DNA of 32,087 nucleotides from Bacteroidales bacterium (GCA_004555245.1 SFIS01000032.1:1-32087), one strand, 5' to 3'. Positions 7,295 through 15,340 are shown, counted from the first letter of the stretch. Notes: generated by a model not told the origin, from the letters alone. Numbers and translations are program-made.

Positions 7295-8596
7295 ATGAAC
7301 CAGACAAAAATACCCGTGCTGCTGCTCACAGGATACCTCGGCAGCGGAAAGACTACACTCCTCAACCGCATTCTCGCAAACAGACAAGGCATCAAGTTTG
7401 CCGTCATCGTCAACGACATCGGAGAAATAAACATAGACGCCGACCTCATACAGAAAGGGGGAGTCGTGGGACAAAACGACGACTCTCTCGTGCCGCTACA
7501 GAACGGATGCATCTGCTGCACACTCAAAATGGACCTCGTACAACAGATACAGGACCTGCTGAAAATGCAGAAATTCGACTATATCGTCATTGAAGCATCG
7601 GGAATATGCGAACCTATGCCTATTGCACAAACCATCTGCTCAATACCGCAAATGGGAGAAGAATACTCGGAATACGGCACGGCAGAACTCGACAGCATAG
7701 TGACCGTCGTTGATGCCCTGAGACTGAAAGACGAGTTTGAAGGAGGACTCGACCTCACCAAACAAGACATCGGAGAAGACGACATCGAGAACCTCGTCAT
7801 ACAACAGATAGAATTCTGCAACACCATTCTGCTCAACAAGGCAAGCGAAGTGACAAAAGACGAACTCGGACGAACCAGAGAAATCCTCCGGTCACTGCAG
7901 CCTAAGGCAGAAATCATAGAATGCGACTTCTGCGACGTGCCTTTAGACACTCTGCTCAACACACACGCCTTCAGCTTCAATGACGTCGCAGGCTCAGCAA
8001 CATGGGTGCAGGAAGTGGAGAAACATATAGACGAAATGGAAGACAACGATGACGACGACCACCACGGACACCATCATCACCATGACGAAGAACAACATCA
8101 TCACGACGACGAACATCACCACCACGAACATCACCACCACCACGAACACCATCACCACGAACACCCGGAAGGATGCACATGCGGACACTGCCACCACAAC
8201 GACGAGACAGGCGAGGCGGAAGAATACGGAATCGGGACTTTCGTCTATTACGCAAGAGAACCCTTCTCACTCACTGAATTTGACCATTTCGTGGCAAGAG
8301 AATGGCCGAAGTCCGTCATCAGGGCAAAGGGTATATGCTATTTCAAAGGCGAAGAAGACATCTGCTACGTCTTTGAACAGGCAGGAAAACAGGTCAGCCT
8401 GAGAAACGCAGGACAATGGTATGCTACCATGCCGAAAGACGAACTGCACGACTTCCTCATCAACAACCCCGGAGTGATGAGAGACTGGGACACCATATAC
8501 GGAGACAGAATGCAGAAACTCGTCTTCATCGGACAGAAAATGGACAAGAAAGCCATAACACAACTGCTCGACAAATGTCTCGACACCAACATCTGA
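7295..8596 (+). CDS. COG0523 (CobW/ZNG1-type) GTPase with histidine-rich metal-binding segment
   Basis: This is a 433-residue G3E GTPase of the metallochaperone family that inserts or stores metals such as zinc using GTP. Visible parts are the P-loop GYLGSGKT (13-20), the metal-binding CICC motif (72-75), a Walker B-like VVDAL (138-142), NKAS guanine-specificity motif (181-184) and a CobW_C domain (about 312-430). Residues 251-301 (nt 8045-8197) are an acidic, His-rich linker with 27 histidines and a CTCGHC cluster, joining the two domains and probably holding several metal ions. It is the first gene of a tightly packed run with rlmN 29 nt downstream. Zinc is the most likely metal; cobalt or nickel cannot be excluded from sequence. 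Confidence 0.9.
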   Translation: MNQTKIPVLLLTGYLGSGKTTLLNRILANRQGIKFAVIVNDIGEINIDADLIQKGGVVGQNDDSLVPLQNGCICCTLKMDLVQQIQDLLKMQKFDYIVIEASGICEPMPIAQTICSIPQMGEEYSEYGTAELDSIVTVVDALRLKDEFEGGLDLTKQDIGEDDIENLVIQQIEFCNTILLNKASEVTKDELGRTREILRSLQPKAEIIECDFCDVPLDTLLNTHAFSFNDVAGSATWVQEVEKHIDEMEDNDDDDHHGHHHHHDEEQHHHDDEHHHHEHHHHHEHHHHEHPEGCTCGHCHHNDETGEAEEYGIGTFVYYAREPFSLTEFDHFVAREWPKSVIRAKGICYFKGEEDICYVFEQAGKQVSLRNAGQWYATMPKDELHDFLINNPGVMRDWDTIYGDRMQKLVFIGQKMDKKAITQLLDKCLDTNI

Positions 8597-8625
8597 CACA
8601 TACATCACAACCCCAACACAAACGA

Positions 8626-9720
8626 ATGGACAACCTGAAACCTACGCTCATAGGACGTACGCAAGACGAACTGAAAGACATCGCAAGACAACTCGGAATG
8701 CCGCCTTTCACCGGCGGACAGATTGCACGATGGATATACGTCAAGCACGCCAGAACATTCGACGAGATGACTAACATCTCGAAAAACAACAGGGAGAAAC
8801 TCGCCGAACACTACGACATAGGATGCAAAGAACATGTTGACTGCCAGAAATCTGCCGACGGAACAATAAAATATCTCTTCCCCACAGAAAACGGGAAAAC
8901 CGTAGAGACTGTCTTCATTCCCGACGGAGAAAGGGCGACACTCTGTGTCTCATGTCAGGTGGGATGCAAGATGAACTGCATGTTCTGCCAGACAGGAAAA
9001 CAGGGATTTGAAGGCCAGCTCTCTGTGTGCGACATACTGAACCAGATAGTCTCGCTGCCCGAAAGAGACAGACTGACAAACATAGTCTTCATGGGACAAG
9101 GAGAACCGATGGACAACCTCGACAACGTGCTGAAGGCAACGGAAATTCTTACGGCGGACTATGCATACGCATGGAGCCCGAGACGCATCACGGTCAGCAC
9201 CGTTGGCATGAGAGACAAACTCGAGAGATTCCTGAAAGAAAGCGAATGCCACGTCGCCATATCATTGCACACCCCGATACCGGAACAAAGGGCACAACTC
9301 ATGCCTGCAGAAAAAGGAATGGGTATAAGAGAAACGGTGCAACTGCTGGCACAGTTCTTCCCTAACAGAAGACGGAAAACGCAACAACAAGACGAGAACC
9401 ATTCTCACCAAAGACGACTCACGTTTGAATACACCGTCTTCAAAGGGACAAACGACACAACAACACACCTGAAAGAGATTGTCCGGCTGCTCAGACCAAT
9501 CGAATGCAGGGTGAACCTCATACGGTTCCACCAGATTCCCGACGTCTCCCTCAAAGGTGCCGACGACAACAGAATGAAGGAAATATGCGACTATCTGAAC
9601 AAAGCCGGCATCAACACTACTGTCAGAGCGTCAAGAGGACAGGACATATACGCCGCGTGCGGACTGCTCAACACAAAACATAAAGAGGCGGCATGCCATA
9701 ACGCAAACGGCGGAAAATAA
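8626..9720 (+). CDS. rlmN: 23S rRNA (adenine2503-C2)-methyltransferase, radical SAM
   Basis: RlmN methylates A2503 of 23S rRNA and, in some bacteria, A37 of tRNAs. The radical SAM cluster motif is CKMNCMFC (Cys114, Cys118, Cys121), and the C-terminal cysteine that carries the transferred methyl is Cys345 in DIYAACGLL. Other family features are TVFIPDGERATLCVSCQVGC, FMGQGEPMDN and VNLIRFHQIP. The ATG at 8626 (MDNLKPTLIG) lies 29 nt after the GTPase stop and gives 364 residues. A hydrophilic stretch rich in Arg, Gln and His (after QFFPN, before RRLTFEY) makes a loop about a dozen residues longer than I expect. It is probably cotranscribed with the GTPase; the two functions have no obvious link. 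Confidence 0.95.
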   Translation: MDNLKPTLIGRTQDELKDIARQLGMPPFTGGQIARWIYVKHARTFDEMTNISKNNREKLAEHYDIGCKEHVDCQKSADGTIKYLFPTENGKTVETVFIPDGERATLCVSCQVGCKMNCMFCQTGKQGFEGQLSVCDILNQIVSLPERDRLTNIVFMGQGEPMDNLDNVLKATEILTADYAYAWSPRRITVSTVGMRDKLERFLKESECHVAISLHTPIPEQRAQLMPAEKGMGIRETVQLLAQFFPNRRRKTQQQDENHSHQRRLTFEYTVFKGTNDTTTHLKEIVRLLRPIECRVNLIRFHQIPDVSLKGADDNRMKEICDYLNKAGINTTVRASRGQDIYAACGLLNTKHKEAACHNANGGK

Positions 9721-9759
9721 CATCAAAACAAGAAAAAAACACCAACACCTTCTTCTTCT

Positions 9760-10635
9760 ATGACAAACAAAATGATGAACATCGGAATACTGCAGTCGGC
9801 AGGAGTTGCAGGAGACATAATAGCAACAGCACTCAACCACCCCGAGCATAGCGACATATTCAACCCTGTCATTTACAGCAAAGAGAACCAGAACGACAAA
9901 AACGTCAGCAACGACCTGAAATTCGGAAACATCGACGCTATCGTTGTAGCTCCGGGATCTAACACGGAGTTCACCTTCAACGGCTCGATGAACGTCTTTG
10001 TCAGCAAAACGCTGAAGTTAGCTACAATTCTGCCGGACGTCGAACAAGACAAAGTGGAAGACTCTCTCACTGCAAATGAGCTGATAAGCAAGATAAGGCT
10101 TGCATGGAACGTCGTCAGAAGAGACTTCATGGTCTCTATGCCACGCATTGCAGTCATAACAGCTGAGAAGCAGGACAAGAACGACCCCAACAACATCTTC
10201 TGCACATCCGTCAACGCCCTGCAGGACGAAAGCATCATGGTGTTCGGACCATACACCGTGGACGAATATATTGAAGGAAACTATTTCCAGAACTTCGACA
10301 TCACACTCGCACTCACAGACAACGATACGCAGAAAGTGCTCGACAACACCACCGAAGAGCGGGTCAGGCTGCTCGCTGCCCTGCCGATGGTGATGACTCT
10401 GACTGACTATCCAAAGGACTGCAACTTCTCAAACGACAGCCTTGAGCTGCCGGCACTGGCACTAAGACAAGCCATATATCTCGCCATGACAGTGAAACGG
10501 AACAGGACTGCCTACGACGAAGCACACAGAAACCCTCTGCCGAAACTATATGTAGAACGCAGAGACGACAGCGAGAAAGTCCGCTTCGCCATCCCAAAGA
10601 AAAAGAGCGAGCTGCAACACGACACAGCACAATAA
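9760..10635 (+). CDS. PdxA-fold protein lacking the metal-binding motifs (probable pseudoenzyme)
   Basis: The 291-residue protein keeps the frame of 4-hydroxythreonine-4-phosphate dehydrogenase as found in Bacteroidales: an N-terminal 'IGILQSAGVAGDIIATAL' in place of the usual GDxxGIGxE segment, VVAPG (62-66), FGPYTVDEY (162-170), GNYFQNFDITLAL, LPMVMT, LRQAIYLAM and a 'RNPLPKLYVERRDDSEK' C-terminus. The three motifs that supply the metal-binding histidines are gone: the NPHAGE region reads ITAEKQDKND (133-142), the YHDQGLIPFK region reads LTDNDTQKVLDN (185-196), and the SPxHGTAxDIAG region reads LTDYPKDCNFSND (214-226). It is also about 40-60 residues shorter than normal PdxA. The frame is intact with no internal stop, so it appears maintained rather than decaying. 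It sits in the usual Bacteroidales spot between rlmN and the sigma-54 activator. Vitamin B6 synthesis activity is unlikely; the role is unknown. Confidence 0.75.
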   Translation: MTNKMMNIGILQSAGVAGDIIATALNHPEHSDIFNPVIYSKENQNDKNVSNDLKFGNIDAIVVAPGSNTEFTFNGSMNVFVSKTLKLATILPDVEQDKVEDSLTANELISKIRLAWNVVRRDFMVSMPRIAVITAEKQDKNDPNNIFCTSVNALQDESIMVFGPYTVDEYIEGNYFQNFDITLALTDNDTQKVLDNTTEERVRLLAALPMVMTLTDYPKDCNFSNDSLELPALALRQAIYLAMTVKRNRTAYDEAHRNPLPKLYVERRDDSEKVRFAIPKKKSELQHDTAQ

Positions 10636-10638
10636 ACC

Positions 10639-10704
10639 GTATTCTTCGACAAGGTCGAAGAACACAAGACACAACCCGTATTCTTCGGCCTGGTCGAAGA
10701 ACAA
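10639..10704 (+). repeat. Twin hairpin repeat between the PdxA-like gene and the sirtuin gene
   Basis: Two copies of a 'CCGTATTCTTCG...GGTCGAAGAACA' unit lie in tandem. The first forms TTCTTCGAC/GTCGAAGAA (10642-10662), nine perfect pairs with a 3-nt loop. The second forms TTCTTCGGC/GTCGAAGAA (10681-10701), nine pairs including one G-T. The second is followed by seven A residues, not by a T-tract, so on the plus strand neither is a typical terminator. They may act as an intercistronic processing or stability element. Confidence 0.6.
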
Positions 10705-10719
10705 AAAAACTCACAAACT

Positions 10720-11436
10720 ATGAAAATCGTCTTTCTGACAGGAGCAGGAATGTCAGTGGAAAGCGGACTGACAACATTCAGGGACGCCGGAGGACTATGG
10801 GAGAACTATCCCGTAATGGAAGTGGCAAGCCACGACGGATGGCTGCGCAATCCGGAAAAGGTCAACGCATTCTACAACATGCTCAGAATGAAATACAGGG
10901 ATGTGAAGCCATGCAGGGGACACAGGCTCATCACAACCCTCGAAGAGAAACATGACGTCACCGTCGTGACACAGAACGTGGACAACCTGCACGAGATGGC
11001 GGGCTCAAAACATGTCATACACCTGCACGGAGAACTCATGAGGATGTGCTCGAGCAGAGACGTGGACAACCCACGCTTCTGGGTCAGCCTGCCGAAAGAC
11101 GGCTGGGGAGAATACGGACTTGAGGTTCCGAAAGGAACAAAGGCTGACGACGGCTCGCTGCTCAGACCATACATAGTCTTCTTCCAAGAGAACGTACCGA
11201 ACATTTACGACGGGATAGAAGCCACGCAACAGGCTGACATATTCGTCATCATAGGCACCTCGCTGAACGTTTATCCTGCCGCCTCGCTGCTGCAATACGC
11301 ACCGAAAGACGCCAGAGTATTCCTCATCGACCCACACCCCGCATTGGGCAACACGTCGCACAACGTGCATATCATTGCCAAAGGTGCAAGCGAAGGCATG
11401 GAAGAACTGCTGGCGCTGCTCGCAAAAGAAAGCTGA
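10720..11436 (+). CDS. cobB: SIR2-family NAD-dependent protein deacylase, zinc-less type
   Basis: The 238-residue sirtuin would remove acyl groups from lysines using NAD. It carries GAGMSVESGLTTFRD (8-22) for NAD, TQNVDNLHEMAGS, the catalytic histidine in HLHGEL, GTSLNVYPAASL and a late 'FLIDPHP'. The two CxxC zinc pairs of standard sirtuins are absent: between HLHGEL and the RPYIVFF strand there is a single cysteine (MCSS). In class III enzymes such as E. coli CobB, a Tyr and an Arg in 'FYNxRR' recognise acidic acyl groups; here it is FYNMLR (51-56), with Tyr52 kept and the Arg position occupied by Leu55. The usual FGE before the substrate groove reads FQE. Lack of zinc cysteines is, to my knowledge, common in Bacteroidetes sirtuins; the other changes may alter substrate choice. 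The neighbouring sigma-54 activator gene starts 86 nt downstream. Confidence 0.88.
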   Translation: MKIVFLTGAGMSVESGLTTFRDAGGLWENYPVMEVASHDGWLRNPEKVNAFYNMLRMKYRDVKPCRGHRLITTLEEKHDVTVVTQNVDNLHEMAGSKHVIHLHGELMRMCSSRDVDNPRFWVSLPKDGWGEYGLEVPKGTKADDGSLLRPYIVFFQENVPNIYDGIEATQQADIFVIIGTSLNVYPAASLLQYAPKDARVFLIDPHPALGNTSHNVHIIAKGASEGMEELLALLAKES

Positions 11437-11522
11437 AGGCAGACGTGACAAATGCTGTCAACACACCGGAAGAGCAAGCCTGACAAGCCAACCCCATTTT
11501 CCAAACACCCAAAAACGTAATC

Positions 11523-12878
11523 GTGGACCAGAACAAACTTCAAGACATAAAAAAGAGATTCAACGTTGTAGGCAACTGCCCGCAGCTCAATCATGCGCTG
11601 GACATCTGTCTCTCGGTGGCTTCAACTGACCTCTCTGTGCTCATCATAGGCGAAAGTGGTGTCGGAAAAGAAGTGTTGCCAAAAATCATACACGACAACT
11701 CGCCCAGACGAAGAGAGAAATACTTTGCCGTGAACTGTGGTTCCATCCCGGAAGGCACGATAGACTCAGAACTCTTCGGACACGAGAAAGGCTCGTTTAC
11801 AGGTGCCATTGGCGAGAGCGAAGGATATTTCGGCATAGCCGACAAAGGCACCCTCTTCCTCGACGAAGTGGGAGAACTGCCGCTTGCCACACAGGCCCGC
11901 CTGCTGCGCGTGCTCGAAACAGGCGAATACATAAGGGTCGGAGGACAGGAAGTGAGGAAGACAAACGTGAGAATCGTGGCTGCCACAAACGTCAACATGA
12001 GGAAGGCAATCAGCGAGGGACGTTTCAGAGAAGACCTCTACTACCGCCTCAACACCATTCCGATACACATGCCGCCGCTGAGAGACAGAGGCAATGACAT
12101 CCTGCTGCTGTTCAGGCTCTTCGCCTTCCAGATGATGGAGAAATACCGTCTGCCTCGCCTCGAGCTCTCGCCCGAAGCACAACAGCTGATGCTGAAATAC
12201 AAATGGCCGGGCAATGTCAGACAGCTGAAGAACATCACCGAGCAACTGTCGGTGCTCTCCGAAGACAGGCTCGTCACCGCAGAGACACTGCTCAGGTTTA
12301 TCCCGGACGACGAAGAATCCACCGCCCTGACATCAAACGCCTCCTCATCTTCTGACAGCAGCCACAGCTACGAGAAGGAACGGCAGTTGCTCTTCAACTT
12401 CCTTTTCGAACTGAAAGGCAACATCAAGACGCTCAACGCGCAGGTGGCTGAGCTGCAGCAACAGCTGAAAGAGATGGGCGGACACGTCAGGGGGAGCCAC
12501 GTTGCGGGGCTGTTGCCGCACCCGCCTTATATGCTGCCTGCAGCAACGGACAACGACACGGCGGGAGCGAACATCCGGGACGCAGGAGAAAAAGGCGGCG
12601 AAAACGCCACCACTGGTTCTTTCACGCACCCGGTGCATAACAACATCGGAGGTTTTGACAGCAGGGCGGGCTTCTCAACAAACTATGAGGAGGCGGATGT
12701 CGAAGAGCTTTCGAGCGCCACGACAAAAAAAGACGAGAACCTCAACATACACCAGAACGAACTCGAACAGATAAGAAAAGCTCTCGCACGAAACAACGGA
12801 AACAGGAAGAAAGCTGCCGAAGAGCTCGGCATCTCTGACCGAACGCTATACAGAAGGCTGAAAGAACTGAACGCCTGA
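11523..12878 (+). CDS. Sigma-54-dependent transcriptional activator without receiver domain
   Basis: The 451-residue protein is an AAA+ bacterial enhancer-binding protein that remodels sigma-54 RNA polymerase. It lacks any N-terminal receiver or sensor and begins almost directly with the ATPase: Walker A GESGVGKE (43-50), the sigma-54 contact loop GSFTGA (90-95; GAFTGA is usual), Walker B LFLDE (111-115), the arginine-finger region REDLYYRL, and WPGNVRQL in the lid. A low-complexity linker (about 270-415) rich in Ser, Gly and Thr follows, then a Fis-type HTH at the C-terminus (NGNRKKAAEELGISDRTLYRRL). The start is GTG at 11523; no nearby ATG fits. Orthologous genes in Bacteroides commonly precede lptE, as here (23 nt). 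It must be controlled by abundance or a partner protein, since it has no sensory domain. Its targets cannot be told from this window. Confidence 0.92.
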   Translation: MDQNKLQDIKKRFNVVGNCPQLNHALDICLSVASTDLSVLIIGESGVGKEVLPKIIHDNSPRRREKYFAVNCGSIPEGTIDSELFGHEKGSFTGAIGESEGYFGIADKGTLFLDEVGELPLATQARLLRVLETGEYIRVGGQEVRKTNVRIVAATNVNMRKAISEGRFREDLYYRLNTIPIHMPPLRDRGNDILLLFRLFAFQMMEKYRLPRLELSPEAQQLMLKYKWPGNVRQLKNITEQLSVLSEDRLVTAETLLRFIPDDEESTALTSNASSSSDSSHSYEKERQLLFNFLFELKGNIKTLNAQVAELQQQLKEMGGHVRGSHVAGLLPHPPYMLPAATDNDTAGANIRDAGEKGGENATTGSFTHPVHNNIGGFDSRAGFSTNYEEADVEELSSATTKKDENLNIHQNELEQIRKALARNNGNRKKAAEELGISDRTLYRRLKELNA

Positions 12879-12901
12879 CGGCTTTCACAACAGGCCTCAC
12901 G

Positions 12902-13561
12902 ATGCAGAGACACACTAAGAAAAGCAAAAACGCAGGAAAAAAGAAAATGAGAATATTGGCATACATAGCCGAAAAGGCTGCAAATATAACCAGACAAGCA
13001 GCATCTGTCACAGCCAAATTTGCGGGTATGAGAGGCAGATTTGCGAGTATGATAGGCAGATTTGCATATATATCAGCAGGTGTGGTTATGCTGACATTGC
13101 TTGGATGCTCCGTGCAATACAAGTTCAACATGTCGAGCATCGACTATACAAAGGTGAAGACAATACAGATCAACGATTTCCCCATACGCTCGTCGTATGT
13201 CTGGGGACCTATGGGACCGATGTTCAACAACGGGCTGAAGGACAAATTTGCCGACCATACGAAGCTGTCGCAAGTGAAACGGAACGGCGACTTGAAGATA
13301 GAAGGCGAGATTACGAACTATTCCCAGAGGAACAAGTCTGTCTCCGCCGAGGGCTATTCTGCACAGACAGAGCTTGCCATCACCGTCAATGTCCGCTTCA
13401 CGAACAACACAAACCACAAGGAAGACTTTGAGCGTCAGTTCACCGCCACGTCAACCTACGAGACGACACAGTCTCTCACGAGCGTCCAGGAGCAGCTTGT
13501 GACGGAAATGGTCAAGGACATTGTTGACCAGATTTTCAACGCCACGGTTGCCAACTGGTAG
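12902..13561 (+). CDS. lptE: LptE-family lipoprotein (LPS assembly)
   Basis: LptE plugs the LptD outer-membrane barrel and helps place LPS in the outer leaflet. The mature part matches the Bacteroidales LptE family (SVQYKFNMSSIDYTKVKTIQI, VKRNGDLKIEGEI, VNVRFTNNTN, EDFERQFTA). The lipobox is LLGC with Cys69 when counted from the ATG at 12902. That start gives an unusually long N-terminus. An ATG at 13049 would give MIGRFAYISAGVVMLTLLGC, a textbook 20-residue lipoprotein signal, so 13049 may be the real start; 12902 is reported because it lies 23 nt after the sigma-54 activator gene. The DNA between carries a 21-nt tandem repeat (see below). It closes the run of plus-strand genes and is followed by a hairpin terminator. 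Confidence 0.88.
   Translation: MQRHTKKSKNAGKKKMRILAYIAEKAANITRQAASVTAKFAGMRGRFASMIGRFAYISAGVVMLTLLGCSVQYKFNMSSIDYTKVKTIQINDFPIRSSYVWGPMGPMFNNGLKDKFADHTKLSQVKRNGDLKIEGEITNYSQRNKSVSAEGYSAQTELAITVNVRFTNNTNHKEDFERQFTATSTYETTQSLTSVQEQLVTEMVKDIVDQIFNATVANW
13016..13078 (+). repeat. Three 21-nt tandem repeats at the LptE signal peptide
   Basis: Copies at 13016-13036, 13037-13057 and 13058-13078 share the word AGATTTGCGAGTATGATAGG or close variants, the third more diverged. In frame they encode KFAGMRG, RFASMIG and RFAYISA. Each of the first two supplies an ATG, so the repeat creates alternative starts just before the lipobox. Confidence 0.65.
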
Positions 13562-13600
13562 GCTGTGAGGCGTCAATAACATACTATTTGCACCATGGGA

Positions 13601-13650
13601 ATGGGCATGACAACCTGACATAAGTTCGGTTGTCATGCCCATAATTCTTT
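13601..13650. terminator. Two-way terminator between lptE and deoD
   Basis: ATGGGCATGACAACC (13601-13615) is a perfect 15-bp inverted match to 13628-13642, with a 12-nt loop. The 3' flank on the plus strand is only moderately T-rich (AATTCTTT). It lies between convergent genes. Confidence 0.7.
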
Positions 13651-13731
13651 CCGGACGTTGCCGCACCAGCGGCCTGTACATTATTTATATATATGCCACA
13701 CTGTGCGTGATGTGCACTCCGTAGGGTCGTA

Positions 13732-14448
13732 TCATAGAGTGACGGCACTTTCGAGAGCCAGTTTCATCATCTGCGTGAAAGAGTTCTGCCGGTCGGCGGC
13801 GCTCAATGCCACCTTGTTGTAGAACGCATCAGAAATGGTGAGGATGCACGCTGCACGCCGTCCTGTGAGGTGTGCGTTGTGGAAGAGCGCAAAGCTTTCC
13901 ATCTCGACACATTCCGTTCCGGTGGCGTCGCGCAGTTCCTGCCATGTTCCAACTGACGGGTCGGTGTAGAAGGCGTCGCTTGAATGTACCTTAGCCAGCT
14001 TGCATTCGATGCCCAGCTCTCTTGACTTTCCGAGAATGACGTTGTTGATTTCCGGGCTTGGGTATATTTTCTTGTCGGTGCATCCGCTTGTGCGCAGGGC
14101 GAAAGTCGATTCGCTGTAGGCGTATTCTGCCAGCACGACGTCTCTCACCTGCAGGCGTTCGGAGTAGGAGCCGGCAGAGCCTATGCGTATGATGTTCTCA
14201 ACATCGTAGAACTTATAGAGTTCGTATGAGTATATGCCGATGGAAGGCATTCCCATTCCTGAAGCCATGACAGATATTGGGACACCTTTGTATGTGCCGG
14301 TGTAGGCATACATGTTGCGTACATCGTTGACGATATGCGCATCCTCGAGAAATACTTCTGCGATGAACTTTGCCCGGAGCGGGTCGCCCGGCATCAATAC
14401 TGTCTTGGCGTAGTCGCCGGCTTTGGCATTGTTGTGAGGTGTAATCAT
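13732..14448 (-). CDS. deoD: Purine-nucleoside phosphorylase (DeoD type)
   Basis: DeoD cleaves purine (deoxy)ribonucleosides with phosphate to base and (deoxy)ribose 1-phosphate for salvage. The 238 residues match the hexameric family from end to end: TPHNNAKAGDYA, LMPGDPLRAKFIAE, a phosphate-binding arginine in IIRIGSAGS, ECVEMESFALF for ribose and the ISDAF segment holding the catalytic Asp. E. coli DeoD is about the same size. It is the last gene of a minus-strand group (fba, small exported protein, HAD phosphatase, deoD), but a 124-nt gap with two small hairpins (GCTCATG/CATGAGC and GCCGT/ACGGC) separates it from the HAD gene, so it could have its own expression control. Confidence 0.95.
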   Translation of the reverse strand: MITPHNNAKAGDYAKTVLMPGDPLRAKFIAEVFLEDAHIVNDVRNMYAYTGTYKGVPISVMASGMGMPSIGIYSYELYKFYDVENIIRIGSAGSYSERLQVRDVVLAEYAYSESTFALRTSGCTDKKIYPSPEINNVILGKSRELGIECKLAKVHSSDAFYTDPSVGTWQELRDATGTECVEMESFALFHNAHLTGRRAACILTISDAFYNKVALSAADRQNSFTQMMKLALESAVTL

Positions 14449-14572
14449 AATGGTATAATTGTTTTGTAAGAAATGTTCTACTTATTGGTATGTCCCATTG
14501 TCATGCGCCGTATGTCGCACGGCTCATGAAGGCTTGCGGCATGAGCGTCGCTGTTTTCCGGGACGTGTGTTG

Positions 14573-15340
14573 TCAATCTGTTTGACAGAGCGTCGGAATC
14601 AGTGCCGTCAGTTGTGCCATGTCATGCAGCACGAGGTCTGCCCCTTCGTCGGCAAGCATACTGTCCGGCAGCGGTCCGGTGTTTACGGCGACGGTGAAGC
14701 ATTGTGCCGCAACGGCGGCGCGTACTCCGAGTGGTGCGTTCTCCACCACAATTGTCTCCCAGGGCTGTGTCCCGGCAAGCTGCATTCCCTTAAGATACGG
14801 GTCGGGTGCAGGCTTTCCTCTCTTGATGTTGAGAGCCGTGACCATGATGTCCGGAGAGACGAGGCCGTCGAAATCATCGAGTATGCGCTTCAGCAGGGAG
14901 TGCTGTCCGCTGCCTGTGACGATGCCTATGCGCATTCCGTGGCGCTGCATTGTCTCCTGCAGTTCATGCACACCGGGTATCAGCCCTGCCTTCGGGCAGG
15001 CGGCATAGCATTCGCACTTGACTTTGTACATTGCAGCCGATTCCTCGTCGGATATGTCTCTGCCCCAATGGCGGCGAGCCATTATTTTTATCGTCTCGAA
15101 GCCTCTCATCCCTTCAAAGGCGTATGCTTCTTCGCGTGTCATGGGTATGTTGTATTTCGCCATTGACTTCTGCCATGCTTCGGCATGGTTGGGCATTGAA
15201 TTGTAGAGCACTCCGTCCATGTCGAAGAGTGCGAGGCGGGGTTGCCATTTCCCGAAGCCGTGCTTCTTCCTGTATGCTTCGAGAGCGGCGTGTATGGCTG
15301 TTGTGTCTGCCGTTGCGTCTGTTGTTGTCTGGTGTGTCAT
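14573..15340 (-). CDS. HAD-superfamily phosphatase, beta-phosphoglucomutase-like
   Basis: The 255-residue protein is a HAD-IA hydrolase. Motif I is FDMDGVL with nucleophile Asp40 and acid/base Asp42, motif II is IVTGSG, motif III the Lys of KRGKPAPDPYL, and motif IV is VVENAPLGVRAA. A helical cap (about 55-125) fits the beta-phosphoglucomutase/sugar-phosphate phosphatase group. An N-terminal extension of about 30 residues, starting with a Thr/Ala-rich stretch, precedes the fold. The substrate cannot be assigned: a sugar phosphate is most likely, and being beside deoD and fba is compatible with pentose or hexose phosphates. It starts 41 nt after the small exported protein gene and is probably in the same transcript. 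Confidence 0.85.
   Translation of the reverse strand: MTHQTTTDATADTTAIHAALEAYRKKHGFGKWQPRLALFDMDGVLYNSMPNHAEAWQKSMAKYNIPMTREEAYAFEGMRGFETIKIMARRHWGRDISDEESAAMYKVKCECYAACPKAGLIPGVHELQETMQRHGMRIGIVTGSGQHSLLKRILDDFDGLVSPDIMVTALNIKRGKPAPDPYLKGMQLAGTQPWETIVVENAPLGVRAAVAAQCFTVAVNTGPLPDSMLADEGADLVLHDMAQLTALIPTLCQTD

Noticed and set aside
13601..13650. Small regulatory RNA at the strong hairpin after lptE
   Set aside because: It lies between convergent stops and fits a shared terminator; no promoter box of its own was found.
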